Positions 53,391 through 63,105 are shown, counted from the first letter of the stretch. The stretch: 64,000 bases of DNA from UBA6522 sp965204155 (GCA_965204155.1 OZ241971.1:4588001-4652000), one strand, 5' to 3'. The notes: generated by a model not told the origin, from the letters alone. Numbers and translations: made by a program.

Positions 53391-54691
53391 ACACGGCGGA
53401 ACTCAGGGCTGTTTTCGATGCCAGCCTGGACCGGCTGGCCGGGTCGGATGATTCACGGGCGGCTCGCCGCAAGGCCATGGCCGCGTTTGCGCGGCACGGG
53501 TTTCCGACGCGCAGGGACGAGGACTGGAAATACACTGACCTCAAGCCCATCCTGACGGGACGCTTCGATCCCCTGCCCGGCCCTGCCATCGAGGATCGTC
53601 GCCAGTTGACTTCGGATCGGCTGTCGAGTCTCGAACTCACACCGGACGCGCCGCAACTGGTGTTCCTGGACGGTCGGCGACTGGCGAACGAAGACTCGCG
53701 CGCCCTTCCGCCGGGCGTGGAAATATCCGATCAACACACGGCGTGGCAACGTATCCGTTCGATCCAGACCGATGGTCAGTTCCGCGAGTATCCGCTGACC
53801 GCCGTCAATACCGCGTTCTCACCCGACTGTACGCTGATTCGGGTTGGTGCGAATGTGGAGGTATCTCAACCGCTGCACCTGGTCTACCTCGACGGCGCAG
53901 GGGCAAACAGCGCCGCGCAAGCCCGACTCCTGATCGACCTCGGCGCGAACAGCCGCCTCTGCGTCGTTCAGCACTTCGCCGCCCGCGATGTCGGCTGGAC
54001 GAACTCGGTGACGCAGGCAAGTCAGGAACCGGGCTCCGAACTCACGCTCCATCGGCTGCAGGAGCATGCCGAAGAGCATTTCCACACCGAGTTGCTGGAT
54101 GTCCGGCTGGCCCGCGATGCCGCCGCCAGGCTCGGCTACGTTGACCTCGGCGGCCGCCTTGTCCGCAACGACCTGCGGGTCCACCTGGCCGAACCCGGTG
54201 CGTCGTGCGACATTTCCGGCGTCTTTCTGGCCGCTCGGGGCCGGCACGTGGACAATCACACCCGCATCGACCACATCGCGCCGCACACCACCAGCAACGA
54301 GGCCTTTCGGGGCATCGTCGGCGAGCGGGGCCGCGGCGTCTTCAACGGCAAGGTGGTGGTACACGCCGGCGCCCAGGGGGCCGATGCCCGCCAATCCAGC
54401 GATAATCTCCTGTTGTCCGGGCGCGGCGAGGTGGATACCAAGCCGGAACTGGAGATCTACACCGACGACGTGAAATGCGCTCATGGCGCCACGGTCGGTG
54501 AACTGGATTCCGGGCAACTTTTTTATCTCCGCTCCCGCGGCATGGACGAAGAAACGGCCAGGGGCCTGCTGGTATTCGCGTTTGCGAACGACCTGCTGCG
54601 CCGGATCGAACTACCGGAACTGCGCAGGCGGGTCGTGACCGCCGTGGCCGGTCACCTGCCCGACCACGAGCACTGGGGAGGACTATTGTGA
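53387..54691 (+). CDS. sufD: Fe-S assembly protein SufD
   Basis: A 434-residue SufB paralogue of the SufBC2D complex. The N-terminal helix region contains GFPTRRDEDWKYTDLKPI, typical of SufD. The beta-helix domain ends with SSDNLLLSGRGEVDTKPELEIYTDDVKCAHGATV (blocks SDNLLLS, DTKPELEI, KCAHGATVG) and the C-terminal RSRGMDEETARGLLVFAF. It supports iron delivery and complex stability. Four-base overlaps with sufC and sufS show translational coupling. Confidence 0.95.
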   Translation: MNTAELRAVFDASLDRLAGSDDSRAARRKAMAAFARHGFPTRRDEDWKYTDLKPILTGRFDPLPGPAIEDRRQLTSDRLSSLELTPDAPQLVFLDGRRLANEDSRALPPGVEISDQHTAWQRIRSIQTDGQFREYPLTAVNTAFSPDCTLIRVGANVEVSQPLHLVYLDGAGANSAAQARLLIDLGANSRLCVVQHFAARDVGWTNSVTQASQEPGSELTLHRLQEHAEEHFHTELLDVRLARDAAARLGYVDLGGRLVRNDLRVHLAEPGASCDISGVFLAARGRHVDNHTRIDHIAPHTTSNEAFRGIVGERGRGVFNGKVVVHAGAQGADARQSSDNLLLSGRGEVDTKPELEIYTDDVKCAHGATVGELDSGQLFYLRSRGMDEETARGLLVFAFANDLLRRIELPELRRRVVTAVAGHLPDHEHWGGLL

Positions 54692-55941
54692 GCGCAATCG
54701 GCAGCATCGCCGGTTCAGCCCGTTCCGCGGGCATTGCCGCTCGCCGCGCGGACTTTCCCGCGCTGCACCAGCAGGTTCACGGCAAGCCGCTGGCCTATCT
54801 GGACAGCGCGGCCTCGGCCCAGCGGCCAGAGGCCGTGATCGACGCCATGGTCGCGCACGAGAGGCGCAACCATGCCAACGTGCACCGGGGCGTGCACCAG
54901 TTGAGTCAACGGTCCACCGATGCGTACGAAGGCGCCCGCGAGAAGGTACGCCGGTACATCAACGCGTCGGGCTCCGACGAAATCATCTTTACCCGGGGAA
55001 CCACGGAGTCAGTCAATCTGGTCGCGTCCGGTTTCGGGAGGATGCGGCTGGGTCCCGGCGACGAAGTACTGGTCACCTGGATGGAGCACCACTCGAATAT
55101 CGTCCCCTGGCAAATGATCTGCGAACAGACGGGAGCACGCCTGGTAGCCGCACCCATCACGGATACCGGCGAACTGGACATGGAGGCCTTTCACCGCCTG
55201 CTGTGCGACCGAACCAGGATTGTCGCTGTGGTTCACGTCTCGAACGCCCTGGGGACGATCAATCCCGTGCGGGAGATCATCGAAGCCGCTCACGGGGTGG
55301 GCGCGGCGGTCCTGCTGGACGGCGCTCAGGCCACGCCCCACATGCGCATCGACGTACAGGCTCTGGACTGCGACTTCTACGCGTTGTCCGGCCACAAGGC
55401 ATACGGACCCACCGGGATCGGGGTGCTGTACGGCAAGCGCGCGTTGCTCGATGCCATGCCCCCCTACCAGGGCGGCGGCGAGATGATTCGTACCGTCACG
55501 TTCGAAAAGACCACCTACAACACCCTGCCCTGCAAGTATGAAGCGGGAACACAGAACATTACCGGGGCGGTCGGGCTCGGAGCCGCCATCGACTATCTCT
55601 CCGGCATCGACTTCGTGGAGTTGGCGCGACACGAGGCCGACCTGCTCGACTACGCGACGGAGCGGTTGCTGGAATTGCCGGGAATTCGGCTGATCGGCAC
55701 CGCAGCCGCCAAGGCCAGCGTCATCTCCTTCACCCTCGGCGACATTCATGCCCATGACCTGGGTACGATCGTCGACATGGAAGGCGTCGCGATTCGCACC
55801 GGACATCATTGCGCCATGCCGGTGATGGAGCGCTTTGGTGTCCCGGCTACGGCACGCGCCTCCTTCGCCCTGTACAGCGATCGCGGCGATGTGGACCAAC
55901 TGGTGGCGGGATTGAACCGGGCAGTGGAGCTTTTCCTGTGA
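54688..55941 (+). CDS. sufS: Cysteine desulfurase SufS
   Basis: A PLP-dependent class-V aminotransferase-fold enzyme of 417 residues that releases sulfur from cysteine as a persulfide. The PLP lysine is in ALSGHKAYGPTG and the active-site cysteine in IRTGHHCAMPVM. The opening DFPALHQQVHGKPLAYLDSAAS and the TTESVNLVASG block are typical of group II desulfurases. It uses GTG at 54688, overlapping the sufD stop, and overlaps sufU by four bases, suggesting SufU as its sulfur acceptor here. Confidence 0.96.
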   Translation: MSAIGSIAGSARSAGIAARRADFPALHQQVHGKPLAYLDSAASAQRPEAVIDAMVAHERRNHANVHRGVHQLSQRSTDAYEGAREKVRRYINASGSDEIIFTRGTTESVNLVASGFGRMRLGPGDEVLVTWMEHHSNIVPWQMICEQTGARLVAAPITDTGELDMEAFHRLLCDRTRIVAVVHVSNALGTINPVREIIEAAHGVGAAVLLDGAQATPHMRIDVQALDCDFYALSGHKAYGPTGIGVLYGKRALLDAMPPYQGGGEMIRTVTFEKTTYNTLPCKYEAGTQNITGAVGLGAAIDYLSGIDFVELARHEADLLDYATERLLELPGIRLIGTAAAKASVISFTLGDIHAHDLGTIVDMEGVAIRTGHHCAMPVMERFGVPATARASFALYSDRGDVDQLVAGLNRAVELFL

Positions 55942-56393
55942 ACGAACTGCAGGAACTGTATCGGGAGGTGATTCTCGACCACAACCGCCAGCCGCGGAAC
56001 TTCGGCGAACTGGAGAACGCCGATCGGGTCGTGGAAGGCGTCAATCCGCTCTGCGGAGACCGCATGAAGCTCTATGTGAATCTGGAGGGCGAACGCGTGA
56101 GCGATATTCGCTTTACCGGAGCGGGCTGCGCGATCTCGGTGGCGTCCTCGTCGCTGATGACCGAAAAGGCGAAGGGAAATTCCATCGGCGAACTCAAGGG
56201 TCTCTTCGATCGCGTCCACGAGATGCTCACCGGCGACGGAACCGGGGCCGGCCTGGACCTTGACGAAATGGACAAGCTCGCCGCGTTGTCCGGGGTTCGC
56301 GCCTATCCCACCCGGGTGAAGTGCGCCACGCTGGCCTGGCACGCGCTCATCGGCGCGATTTCCGGGTCGCAGGACCGAATTTCGACGGAGTGA
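55938..56393 (+). CDS. sufU: SufU-type sulfur acceptor / scaffold
   Basis: A 151-residue IscU-fold protein. Three cysteine motifs are visible: NPLCGDR, GAGCAIS and VKCATLAW. The sequence between the second and third cysteines, FDRVHEMLTGDG onward, has the insertion typical of SufU rather than IscU. SufU takes persulfide sulfur from SufS. It starts with GTG overlapping the sufS stop. It replaces SufE, which is not seen in this operon. The upstream part of the longer open frame lies in sufS out of frame and is not used. Confidence 0.92.
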   Translation: MNELQELYREVILDHNRQPRNFGELENADRVVEGVNPLCGDRMKLYVNLEGERVSDIRFTGAGCAISVASSSLMTEKAKGNSIGELKGLFDRVHEMLTGDGTGAGLDLDEMDKLAALSGVRAYPTRVKCATLAWHALIGAISGSQDRISTE

Positions 56394-56396
56394 GCG

Positions 56397-56951
56397 ATGT
56401 ATTACGGACACAATGAACCGGTCATGTTCTCAAGGGAATGCGATGCGGTCATTATCCCGTCCGGAGATGAAGTGACCCTGCCGGAAGGCGTTTCGGGCTT
56501 CCTGACCCAGTCCCTGGGCGGGAGTTTCACCGTCTACATCGAAGGCAATCTCTTTCGTATCGCGGGCATTGATGCCGATGCCATCGGCAAGGAGCCCATC
56601 AGACCGCCGGCGGTGCCTCCCAACGCGACGGAAGAAGAGCTGGAGACGGTGATCTGGAACCAGCTAAGGACCTGCTACGACCCGGAAATTCCGATCAATA
56701 TTGTCGATCTGGGTCTGATCTACAGTTGCGAACTGTTGCCGGGAGCATCGCCGGACGAACGCATCGTGGACGTTGAGATGACGTTGACCGCACCGGGCTG
56801 CGGGATGGGAGACATCCTCGCTCAGGACGTCAGGGACAAACTGGAAATTATCCCCGTGATCATGGCGGCAAACGTGGACCTGGTTTTCGATCCCCCGTGG
56901 AACCAGTCCATGATGTCAGAGGCCGCGCTCCTCAAAGCGGGAATGCTCTAG
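56397..56951 (+). CDS. sufT: SufT-like DUF59 protein
   Basis: A 184-residue Fe-S maturation protein with a C-terminal DUF59/MIP18 domain (about residues 85-175: TCYDPEIPINIVDLGLIYSC, LTAPGCGMGDIL). The N-terminal part (VTLPEGVSGFLTQSLGGSFT) is the extension typical of bacterial SufT proteins encoded in suf operons, which help mature some [4Fe-4S] enzymes. It starts three bases after sufU and is the last clear member of the operon. Confidence 0.93.
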   Translation: MYYGHNEPVMFSRECDAVIIPSGDEVTLPEGVSGFLTQSLGGSFTVYIEGNLFRIAGIDADAIGKEPIRPPAVPPNATEEELETVIWNQLRTCYDPEIPINIVDLGLIYSCELLPGASPDERIVDVEMTLTAPGCGMGDILAQDVRDKLEIIPVIMAANVDLVFDPPWNQSMMSEAALLKAGML

Positions 56952-56962
56952 CAGGTGCGGCA

Positions 56963-57475
56963 GTGCGCCTGACGCTGCTTCGTCACGCCAAGTCGAGCTG
57001 GAGTAATCCGGGCCTCTCCGACCACGACCGGCCACTCTCGAAACGCGGCAAGCGGGATGCCCCGGCGATGGGCGCCAGGCTGGCCGCCCGCGGCGCCCGG
57101 CCATCGGCCATTCTTTCCAGTACGGCCAGGCGCGCGCTGACGACCGCCAAGCGGGTCGCGGAGGCGCTAGACTATCCCCTTGAGGAAATTCGATCGAGCC
57201 GCCGCCTCTACTTCGCCGGCACCGGGCAGATTCTCCGGTTCATCATGGAACAACGCGCCGAATGGCGCGAAATCATCGTGGTCGGACACAACCCCGGCTT
57301 CACCGACCTGGCCAATCGGCTGCTGCCCCAATTGCGCCTGGACAACCTCGTCACGGCGGGCTACGTCGCCATGGATTTTCCGGTGGACGACTGGTCCGAA
57401 ATCGCGGAGGTCCAGGCAACATTGCTGCACTGGGACTACCCGAAGAGTCTTCAGCGAACGTCGCAGAAACAGTAA
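56963..57475 (+). CDS. sixA: SixA-like histidine phosphatase
   Basis: A 170-residue histidine-phosphatase-superfamily protein. The catalytic opening RLTLLRHAKSSW holds the RH pair; GKRDAPAMGARL, ILSSTARRALTTA and VVGHNPGFTDL supply later conserved residues. SixA removes phosphate from histidine-phosphotransfer proteins such as PtsO/NPr. GTG 56963 lies just after sufT and gives a start right before the catalytic strand. The end overlaps the convergent sppA by 25 bases, so the two transcripts meet tail to tail. Confidence 0.85.
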   Translation: MRLTLLRHAKSSWSNPGLSDHDRPLSKRGKRDAPAMGARLAARGARPSAILSSTARRALTTAKRVAEALDYPLEEIRSSRRLYFAGTGQILRFIMEQRAEWREIIVVGHNPGFTDLANRLLPQLRLDNLVTAGYVAMDFPVDDWSEIAEVQATLLHWDYPKSLQRTSQKQ

Positions 57476-59301
57476 GCGTAGATGTCCTGCGGATCGTTAA
57501 GGTGGTCGACCATCCGGAACGGTTCCGCCGCAATATCCAGCAGCGTCTGAAGCGATTCGGGCACCAGGGGCGCTGCATTCATGGCGCGAGTGACCGGGCT
57601 CACAATGCGGATCATTTCGAGCGCAATCTGCTCGGCAATCGTCAAGTCCCTGGCGTAATACTGCACGCGGTATTCGTCTTCCGGGAGTTCCGCCAGCATG
57701 CCCGCCGAAGCGATCGCGTCCTCCAGGTTCCCCAGGTCGTCCACCAGGCCGAATGCCTGGGCGTCGCTTGCGATCCACACACGGCCGCGTGCAACCGTGT
57801 CGACATCAGCAACCGATTTGTCGCGATATTCGGCGATATTGCCGATAAAATCCGCGTACACACGCTCTATGCTGTGCTGAATCATCGCCGCGAAATCGTC
57901 GCCGAGTTCACGCATCAGGTTGTCCTGACCCGACAACCGGGTGGTACCGACCCCATCCACGTGCACGCCGATCCGGTCCAGACTGCGGCTGAAGGTGGGA
58001 ATCGTTGCGCCGACGCCGATGGATCCGGTGATGGTGACGGGACTGGCCCAGATTTCGTCCGCGCCCATGGAAATCCAGTAACCGCCCGAAGCCGCCACGC
58101 TGCTCATGGAAGCCACCACGGGCCGGCCGCTTTCCCGGAACACCTGCAACTCGCGCTGGATGATTTCCGAGGCGAACGCGCTCCCGCCGCCGCTGTCGAC
58201 CCTGAGCACCAGCGCCTTGACGTCATCGTCCTCGGTGGCGCGGCGAATGGTCGCGGCCGTGGAGTCGCCGCCGATGGTTCCCGGCGGCTGCGATCCGTCG
58301 AGAATGCTGCCCGAGGCCACGATCACGGCGATCATGTCATCCGTATCGGGATTTTCCTCGGAAGCACCGACGGCAGCCAGGTATTCCGAAGTGTCCACGG
58401 TCTCGTAATCATCGTCTTCGGAATCCCCTACCAACTCGTCCAGCCGCTCCCGGATCCGATCGCGGGTCAGCAACTCGTCCACAAGGCCGAAGTCCAGCGC
58501 CATGCGTGCGAAATCGCCTTCGGCCGCCGCAAGAAGGTCGACCGAGTCGTCTGCAAACCGCTGCAGCGCATCGCCCGGCAGTTGACGCGCCGCCGTCACA
58601 TCCGCCTGGTAGGCATCCCAGAGCGCGGCGAGAAAGACCTCGGAAGCCTCGCGGTCTTCCGGCGACATGTCGTCACGGGTGACCGGTTCCACGAACGACT
58701 TGTACTCCCCGACCGTCCAGACGTGGAAGTCGATGTAGAGGTTGTCGATGGCGGCCTTGTAGTACGTCGGAAAGCGGCTGTAGCCGGAAATCCAGACGAG
58801 GCCCATGGGGTTCATGTAGATTTCGTCCGCGTGGGCGGCAAGATAGTACTGGTCGCGCGTAAAGTTGTCGCCGATGGCGATGACCGGCTTCTCGCTTTCC
58901 TTGAACCGTATGATCTCGTCGGCCAGTTCCTGGAGTTTGCTCAGACCGCCGCCGGTCAGCCCGCTCGGGTCCAGCACCAGTGCTTCTATACGGTCATCGT
59001 CCGCGGCAGCGCGTATCGCATCGACCAGGTCCTTGAGCAGGGTTTCGCCCATGTTGACGCCTTGCGCCTCGGCAATTGCACGCTCCAATACCCCGCCCGA
59101 GAGTTGCTCGACCAGGGCCCCTTCAGGGGCGACCATCAGCGCAGCCTGTGCCGGCACGCGCGGCGGTTCCTGCGTGGCCAGACCGGCAATCAGAACGCCC
59201 ACGACGGCGAGCAGGAAGATCAGATGCAGAATCTTCCTGACGCCTTCGACAGCACGCCAAATGCCCACAAACACGGACTTCATCAATCTGCTTACGTTCA
59301 T
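57451..59301 (-). CDS. sppA: Signal peptide peptidase SppA (67 kDa type)
   Basis: Inner-membrane serine-lysine protease that cuts released signal peptides. It has 616 residues, the duplicated-domain E. coli form. An N-terminal anchor (about 22-42) faces the periplasm. The general base K201 is in GEYKSFVEP and the nucleophile S405 in VAASGGYWIS. Also typical are RVDSGGGSAFASE and the GSIGVGATIPTF segment. It overlaps the end of sixA and is followed on the minus strand by nothing but that gene; upstream lie the TRAP genes in the same direction, 50 bases away. Confidence 0.94.
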   Translation of the reverse strand: MNVSRLMKSVFVGIWRAVEGVRKILHLIFLLAVVGVLIAGLATQEPPRVPAQAALMVAPEGALVEQLSGGVLERAIAEAQGVNMGETLLKDLVDAIRAAADDDRIEALVLDPSGLTGGGLSKLQELADEIIRFKESEKPVIAIGDNFTRDQYYLAAHADEIYMNPMGLVWISGYSRFPTYYKAAIDNLYIDFHVWTVGEYKSFVEPVTRDDMSPEDREASEVFLAALWDAYQADVTAARQLPGDALQRFADDSVDLLAAAEGDFARMALDFGLVDELLTRDRIRERLDELVGDSEDDDYETVDTSEYLAAVGASEENPDTDDMIAVIVASGSILDGSQPPGTIGGDSTAATIRRATEDDDVKALVLRVDSGGGSAFASEIIQRELQVFRESGRPVVASMSSVAASGGYWISMGADEIWASPVTITGSIGVGATIPTFSRSLDRIGVHVDGVGTTRLSGQDNLMRELGDDFAAMIQHSIERVYADFIGNIAEYRDKSVADVDTVARGRVWIASDAQAFGLVDDLGNLEDAIASAGMLAELPEDEYRVQYYARDLTIAEQIALEMIRIVSPVTRAMNAAPLVPESLQTLLDIAAEPFRMVDHLNDPQDIYAYCFCDVR

Positions 59302-59351
59302 CGACTACTCACACCCACTGAAAGTTTCAACTGCGAAGTTTGACCCGCCGT

Positions 59352-60614
59352 TCACTGCAAGTTCAAGAGCACCAGGGAAAGTCCGGGCCAATAGGCAATG
59401 ATGACCACGGTGATCAGCAACAGGATGAAAAACGGGAAGGTTGCCCGGAACACGTCAACGATGCTGCGCTCGAACCGGAAACTGGAGATAAACAGGTTCA
59501 GTCCCACCGGAGGCGTGAGATACCCCAGTTCCATGGCGGCCAGGAAGACGATGCCCAGATGAACCGGGTGAACGCCGTAGAGCGACGCGACCGGAAGAAT
59601 CAGCGGAACCACCAGCACGATCGCGGAAAAGATGTCCAGGAGTGCGCCGAGGATGAGCAGGAAAATCAGCAGCGCCAGCAGGAACATCGTCTGCCCGGCA
59701 ACGTAGTTGTCGATGATTTCGAACAGCCTCTGCGGCACGCCGGCGTCGATCATGTAGTTGGTCGAGGCCAGCGACACCCCGAGAATCATCAGGATCGCGC
59801 CCACCAGCACCATCGACTCGCGAATGATCCGGGGCAGTTCACGCCAGGGAATCTCCCTGAGGATGATCATTTCCACAAGGATGACGTACAGGGCCGTGAC
59901 GGCCGCCGCCTCTGAAACCGCGAAGTAGCCGCTGTAGATTCCCCCGAGCACGATCACCGGCAGGGGCAATTCCCAGATCGCCTCGCGCAGGGCGCCGGAG
60001 ACTTCGGTCCATGACGCCTTCGACAACGACTGCCGCAGGTGCCGGTTCTTCCAGAAACTGTAGCCGGACAGCACGACCAGCATCAGCATCCCCGGCAGGA
60101 TTCCCGCGAGAAAAAGCTGATCGATGGATACGCCGGCGACGATCCCGTAGAGAATCAACGGCAATGATGGCGCGAACAGGAGTCCCAGGCTGCCGGAGGT
60201 GGTGATGAGCCCGAGATTGAAGCGATCCCCGTATCCCGCCTGGGACAACGCCGGGTAGAGCAGCGCGCCAAGGGCGACGATGGTCACGCCGGAAGCGCCG
60301 GTGAACGCGGTAAAGAGCGCGCAGGCGGCCAGCGAGATGATGGCAAGCCCTCCCGGCAGCCATCCCAGCAGCGCGTTGGAGAGGCGCACCAGTCGCCTGG
60401 CGCTGCCGCTCTCGCTGAGCACGAATCCGGCAAAGGTAAACAGCGGAATGGCCACCAGGATGGGCATTTCCGAAATTCCGAAGAATTCGATGGCCACCAC
60501 CGACAGGTCGATGCCCGACCGATAGAAACCCAGCATGGCGCTGGCTGCGATCACGGCAAACAGCGGCGCTCCGAGCAGCACCAGCGCGAGCAGCAGCAGG
60601 CCGGTAATGATCAT
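59352..60614 (-). CDS. TRAP transporter large permease (DctM-type)
   Basis: A 420-residue inner-membrane permease with about twelve helices (MIITGLLLLALVLLGAPLF, GASGVTIVALGALLYPAL, LITTSGSLGLLFAPSLPLILYG, PPVGLNLFISSF). TRAP transporters use ion gradients and a periplasmic binding protein to import organic acids, sialic acids or amino-acid-like solutes. ATG 60614 overlaps the DctQ stop by four bases. The longer open frame upstream is the DctQ gene read in another frame. Confidence 0.92.
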   Translation of the reverse strand: MIITGLLLLALVLLGAPLFAVIAASAMLGFYRSGIDLSVVAIEFFGISEMPILVAIPLFTFAGFVLSESGSARRLVRLSNALLGWLPGGLAIISLAACALFTAFTGASGVTIVALGALLYPALSQAGYGDRFNLGLITTSGSLGLLFAPSLPLILYGIVAGVSIDQLFLAGILPGMLMLVVLSGYSFWKNRHLRQSLSKASWTEVSGALREAIWELPLPVIVLGGIYSGYFAVSEAAAVTALYVILVEMIILREIPWRELPRIIRESMVLVGAILMILGVSLASTNYMIDAGVPQRLFEIIDNYVAGQTMFLLALLIFLLILGALLDIFSAIVLVVPLILPVASLYGVHPVHLGIVFLAAMELGYLTPPVGLNLFISSFRFERSIVDVFRATFPFFILLLITVVIIAYWPGLSLVLLNLQ

Positions 60615-61102
60615 CGGTCCGGCTCCGGCATCAGTGCGCGCAGGAAATAACGGTAGGCGATGGCCGCAAATCCGATGGGCAGGATGATCTGGAAGATCCA
60701 CGCCGGCCAGGCGCCGAACACCGTGTCTCCGAAGGCGTAGGAATCGCGCACGAAGCGCAGGGAGTGCCATGCGACCGCGGTGGTGATCGCGGACGTGAAC
60801 AGGCAGGCGACCGTATCGGCGATCCGGCGGGCGCGGTCGGGCAGCAGGCGGGTGACCACGTCGATGGCGATCTGCTTGCGGTCCCGCCCCGCAGCGATCC
60901 CGCCGGCCAGTGCGAGCCACAGGACCATCATGCGCACGGCAGGGTCCGCCCAGGGCAGGCCCGTGGAGAAAATATTGCGAAGCGCGATCTGGCTGGCGGA
61001 CAGCAGGATCAGCCCGCCCAGCAGGAAGAACAGGACGGCGTTTTCCAGCCACCGGCCCCACAGGGCCGCCTGCTGCAGCCAGCGCGCGTGCCGGGCATTC
61101 AC
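60611..61102 (-). CDS. TRAP transporter small permease (DctQ-type)
   Basis: A 163-residue inner-membrane protein with four predicted helices (ENAVLFFLLGGLILLSASQI, WADPAVRMMVLWLALAGGIA, ITTAVAWHSLRF, AWPAWIFQIILPIGFAAIAY). The GLPWADPAVR and GRDRKQIAIDVV motifs are characteristic of DctQ. It is required for DctM function. It lies 30 bases after dctP and overlaps dctM by four bases. Confidence 0.9.
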   Translation of the reverse strand: MNARHARWLQQAALWGRWLENAVLFFLLGGLILLSASQIALRNIFSTGLPWADPAVRMMVLWLALAGGIAAGRDRKQIAIDVVTRLLPDRARRIADTVACLFTSAITTAVAWHSLRFVRDSYAFGDTVFGAWPAWIFQIILPIGFAAIAYRYFLRALMPEPDR

Positions 61103-61132
61103 GCCGCGCTCGTCAGCATGCTGAGGGGTTGG

Positions 61133-62218
61133 CTACGGTGCCGTACCGGCGCCGCCACCGCGCCGATACTCTTCCAGGATGCCCTGCAGCTGGTCATAGA
61201 ATCGGGCATCGATTGCGTCGCGCTGAATCAGTTGGGGCATCGCGCCGGCGATGGTTGCCCGCCATTCCGCAACATCCCCCGGATCGACCGAAACGAATTC
61301 GATACCCATGTTCTCCATCGCTTCCCGGGCCTGTGCATTGTCGGCCCGGGCCTGACGGTCCAGACCCTGAACGACGTCCGTCATGACTTCACGAACGACC
61401 TGTTGATCGCCTTCGGGCAATTGCCGGAACGTCCGCGCATCCAGCGCGAATATGCCCATGGAATACACCACCGGCAGATCGGTGACGTATTTGATTCTGG
61501 TATGCCACTGCAAAACCAGGGCGACCGTTGGCGGAGCCGCCACGATATCCAGAAGGCCGGTCTGCAAACCGGTGAGAACGTCGGTGATCGGCAGTACCAC
61601 GGGCGACAACCCCAGGGCCTCCAGCGCCACGAGACTGGCCTGATCGCCCTCGGGAATCCAGACCTTCCGCCGGCGCATGTCCTCCACGCCGCGAATGGGC
61701 TCGTTGGCCATCATGAACGAGAAACCGCCCTCAATGAACCCGAACGAAATGAAACCGGAGTCTTCCAGGCCTTCATGCAAGCTCGGATCCATGCGCTCGC
61801 GAACATAGTCGATTTCGTCGTGCGACCGAATCATCAACGGTACGCCGTACAGACTGATCGCACTGTAGCGGTCCAGCATGCCCGAAACCGCAAACGCGCC
61901 GCCATGAATCTGACCCACGCGCATCCTGCGCAGCACCTGGGCGTCGTTGCCCATGACGCCCCCGGGATAGAACTTGAACTGCACCCGGCCTTGAGTGCGC
62001 TGCTCGATCAGATCCGCTCCGTCACGCATTTCCCGCATCCACGCCGTGCCGTCCGGCGCGACGGTAGCGAGTTTGAACTCCACGGCCGACGCCTCGAATG
62101 TGAACGCACCCGTCGCGAGCAGCGCCACCCAGATCAGGCGTCGGCGCAGGCCAGCGCCCGGCAGCCCTCGGCACAAGCCCCGTCGCATCGCCGGATTTTC
62201 GTGTCTGGAGCCTTGCAT
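61133..62218 (-). CDS. TRAP transporter substrate-binding protein (DctP-type)
   Basis: A periplasmic solute receptor of 361 residues. Sec signal (LIWVALLATGAFTFEASA) is followed by the mature start VEFKLATVAPDGTAW. DctP motifs include FKFYPGGVMGNDAQVLRRMRVGQIHGG and the RKVWIPEGDQ / TDVLTGLQTGLLDIV segments, with the usual arginine in the IRGVEDMRRRKVW region for carboxylate binding. Its ATG (62218) shares one base with the TatT stop (TGATG), so the two are coupled. Ligand unknown. Confidence 0.91.
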   Translation of the reverse strand: MQGSRHENPAMRRGLCRGLPGAGLRRRLIWVALLATGAFTFEASAVEFKLATVAPDGTAWMREMRDGADLIEQRTQGRVQFKFYPGGVMGNDAQVLRRMRVGQIHGGAFAVSGMLDRYSAISLYGVPLMIRSHDEIDYVRERMDPSLHEGLEDSGFISFGFIEGGFSFMMANEPIRGVEDMRRRKVWIPEGDQASLVALEALGLSPVVLPITDVLTGLQTGLLDIVAAPPTVALVLQWHTRIKYVTDLPVVYSMGIFALDARTFRQLPEGDQQVVREVMTDVVQGLDRQARADNAQAREAMENMGIEFVSVDPGDVAEWRATIAGAMPQLIQRDAIDARFYDQLQGILEEYRRGGGAGTAP

Positions 62219-63105
62219 CAGAAGTAGTCCCCGGAGGACGCGAGCAATTCTATCGCATCCTGCTTTGCCAGCACGTTAAATAGTGTCCTTCCCGGTTCCT
62301 CCGCGGGTGACTCAATTACTTCGGCCAACAAACGGTCGTGAAGTTCCCGGTCGAATGCCATGCGCGCATACCGGCGCGCGTATTCCACCTTCGCCGACAG
62401 GTCCCTTCCCCCGGAAATCGCAATGGAGCGGTCGAAGTGGCCCCTGGCCAGATCGAGCTGTCCTCCCAACGCCGGGGGACGCAGGGCATAGAGCATGCCG
62501 AGGTAGACGTGTATGCCGCCGTTATCGTAGGTATCGTCCAGTTCGACCACACGTTCCATGGCGGCCTGTACCCAGGGCACCTCCCCCACCGCGTTCCAGT
62601 CGGAACTGGTGGCATCCAGATGGCTCAGCCAGCTCACCGCGTACGCATAGAGGTAGCGCACCTGCCGCCGGCCCACGTCCCGAAGTTCGGAGACGAACTG
62701 ATCGTATGACAGGCCGTCCCAATCGCAGGCGCGACCGTAAGCCTGACAGATTGCACGCCGGCCGTAATCCCGGGCCTTCGCAGTCATGAACGCTGACCTT
62801 TCACCGTCGTCGACGAAGCGGGAACCGTAGAGTGCGTACAGTTCCGCTCCCGCCGCCAGCATTCCCGGCTGCTGCGGATTCTGGCTGATCATGCCATCGA
62901 CGAGCAGCAGGTAGGCAGGCAGTCCCGATGCCACGACATCCGGATCATCCTGATTGAGGACCGCCGCCGACAGGGTGTCTGCCGCGATACCGCCCACATA
63001 GGCCGCACAACCCCCGAGCAAGCATGGCAACAGGGCGGCTGCCGCCGCCGCAACCGTTCCCCGGAGGAGACTAGATCTTCTCCTTGATCCGCGCGGACTT
63101 TCCAC
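62218..63105 (-). CDS. TatT-type (TRAP-associated TPR) lipoprotein
   Basis: A 295-residue lipoprotein (lipobox LLGGC, Cys33) with repeated helical segments (GGIHVYLGMLYALRPP, LDLARGHFDRSIAI, KVEYARRYARMAFD), matching TRAP transporter TatT components that form trimers and bind the DctP receptor. GTG 63105 provides a basic signal-peptide start within the end of rplS; no better in-frame start exists. Its position directly upstream of dctP, with a one-base overlap, fits the TPAT class of TRAP systems. Confidence 0.83.
   Translation of the reverse strand: MESPRGSRRRSSLLRGTVAAAAAALLPCLLGGCAAYVGGIAADTLSAAVLNQDDPDVVASGLPAYLLLVDGMISQNPQQPGMLAAGAELYALYGSRFVDDGERSAFMTAKARDYGRRAICQAYGRACDWDGLSYDQFVSELRDVGRRQVRYLYAYAVSWLSHLDATSSDWNAVGEVPWVQAAMERVVELDDTYDNGGIHVYLGMLYALRPPALGGQLDLARGHFDRSIAISGGRDLSAKVEYARRYARMAFDRELHDRLLAEVIESPAEEPGRTLFNVLAKQDAIELLASSGDYF

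Noticed and set aside
60615..61061. Possible longer DctM protein
   Set aside because: These codons are the DctQ gene read in another frame; the DctM helix begins at the ATG 60614.
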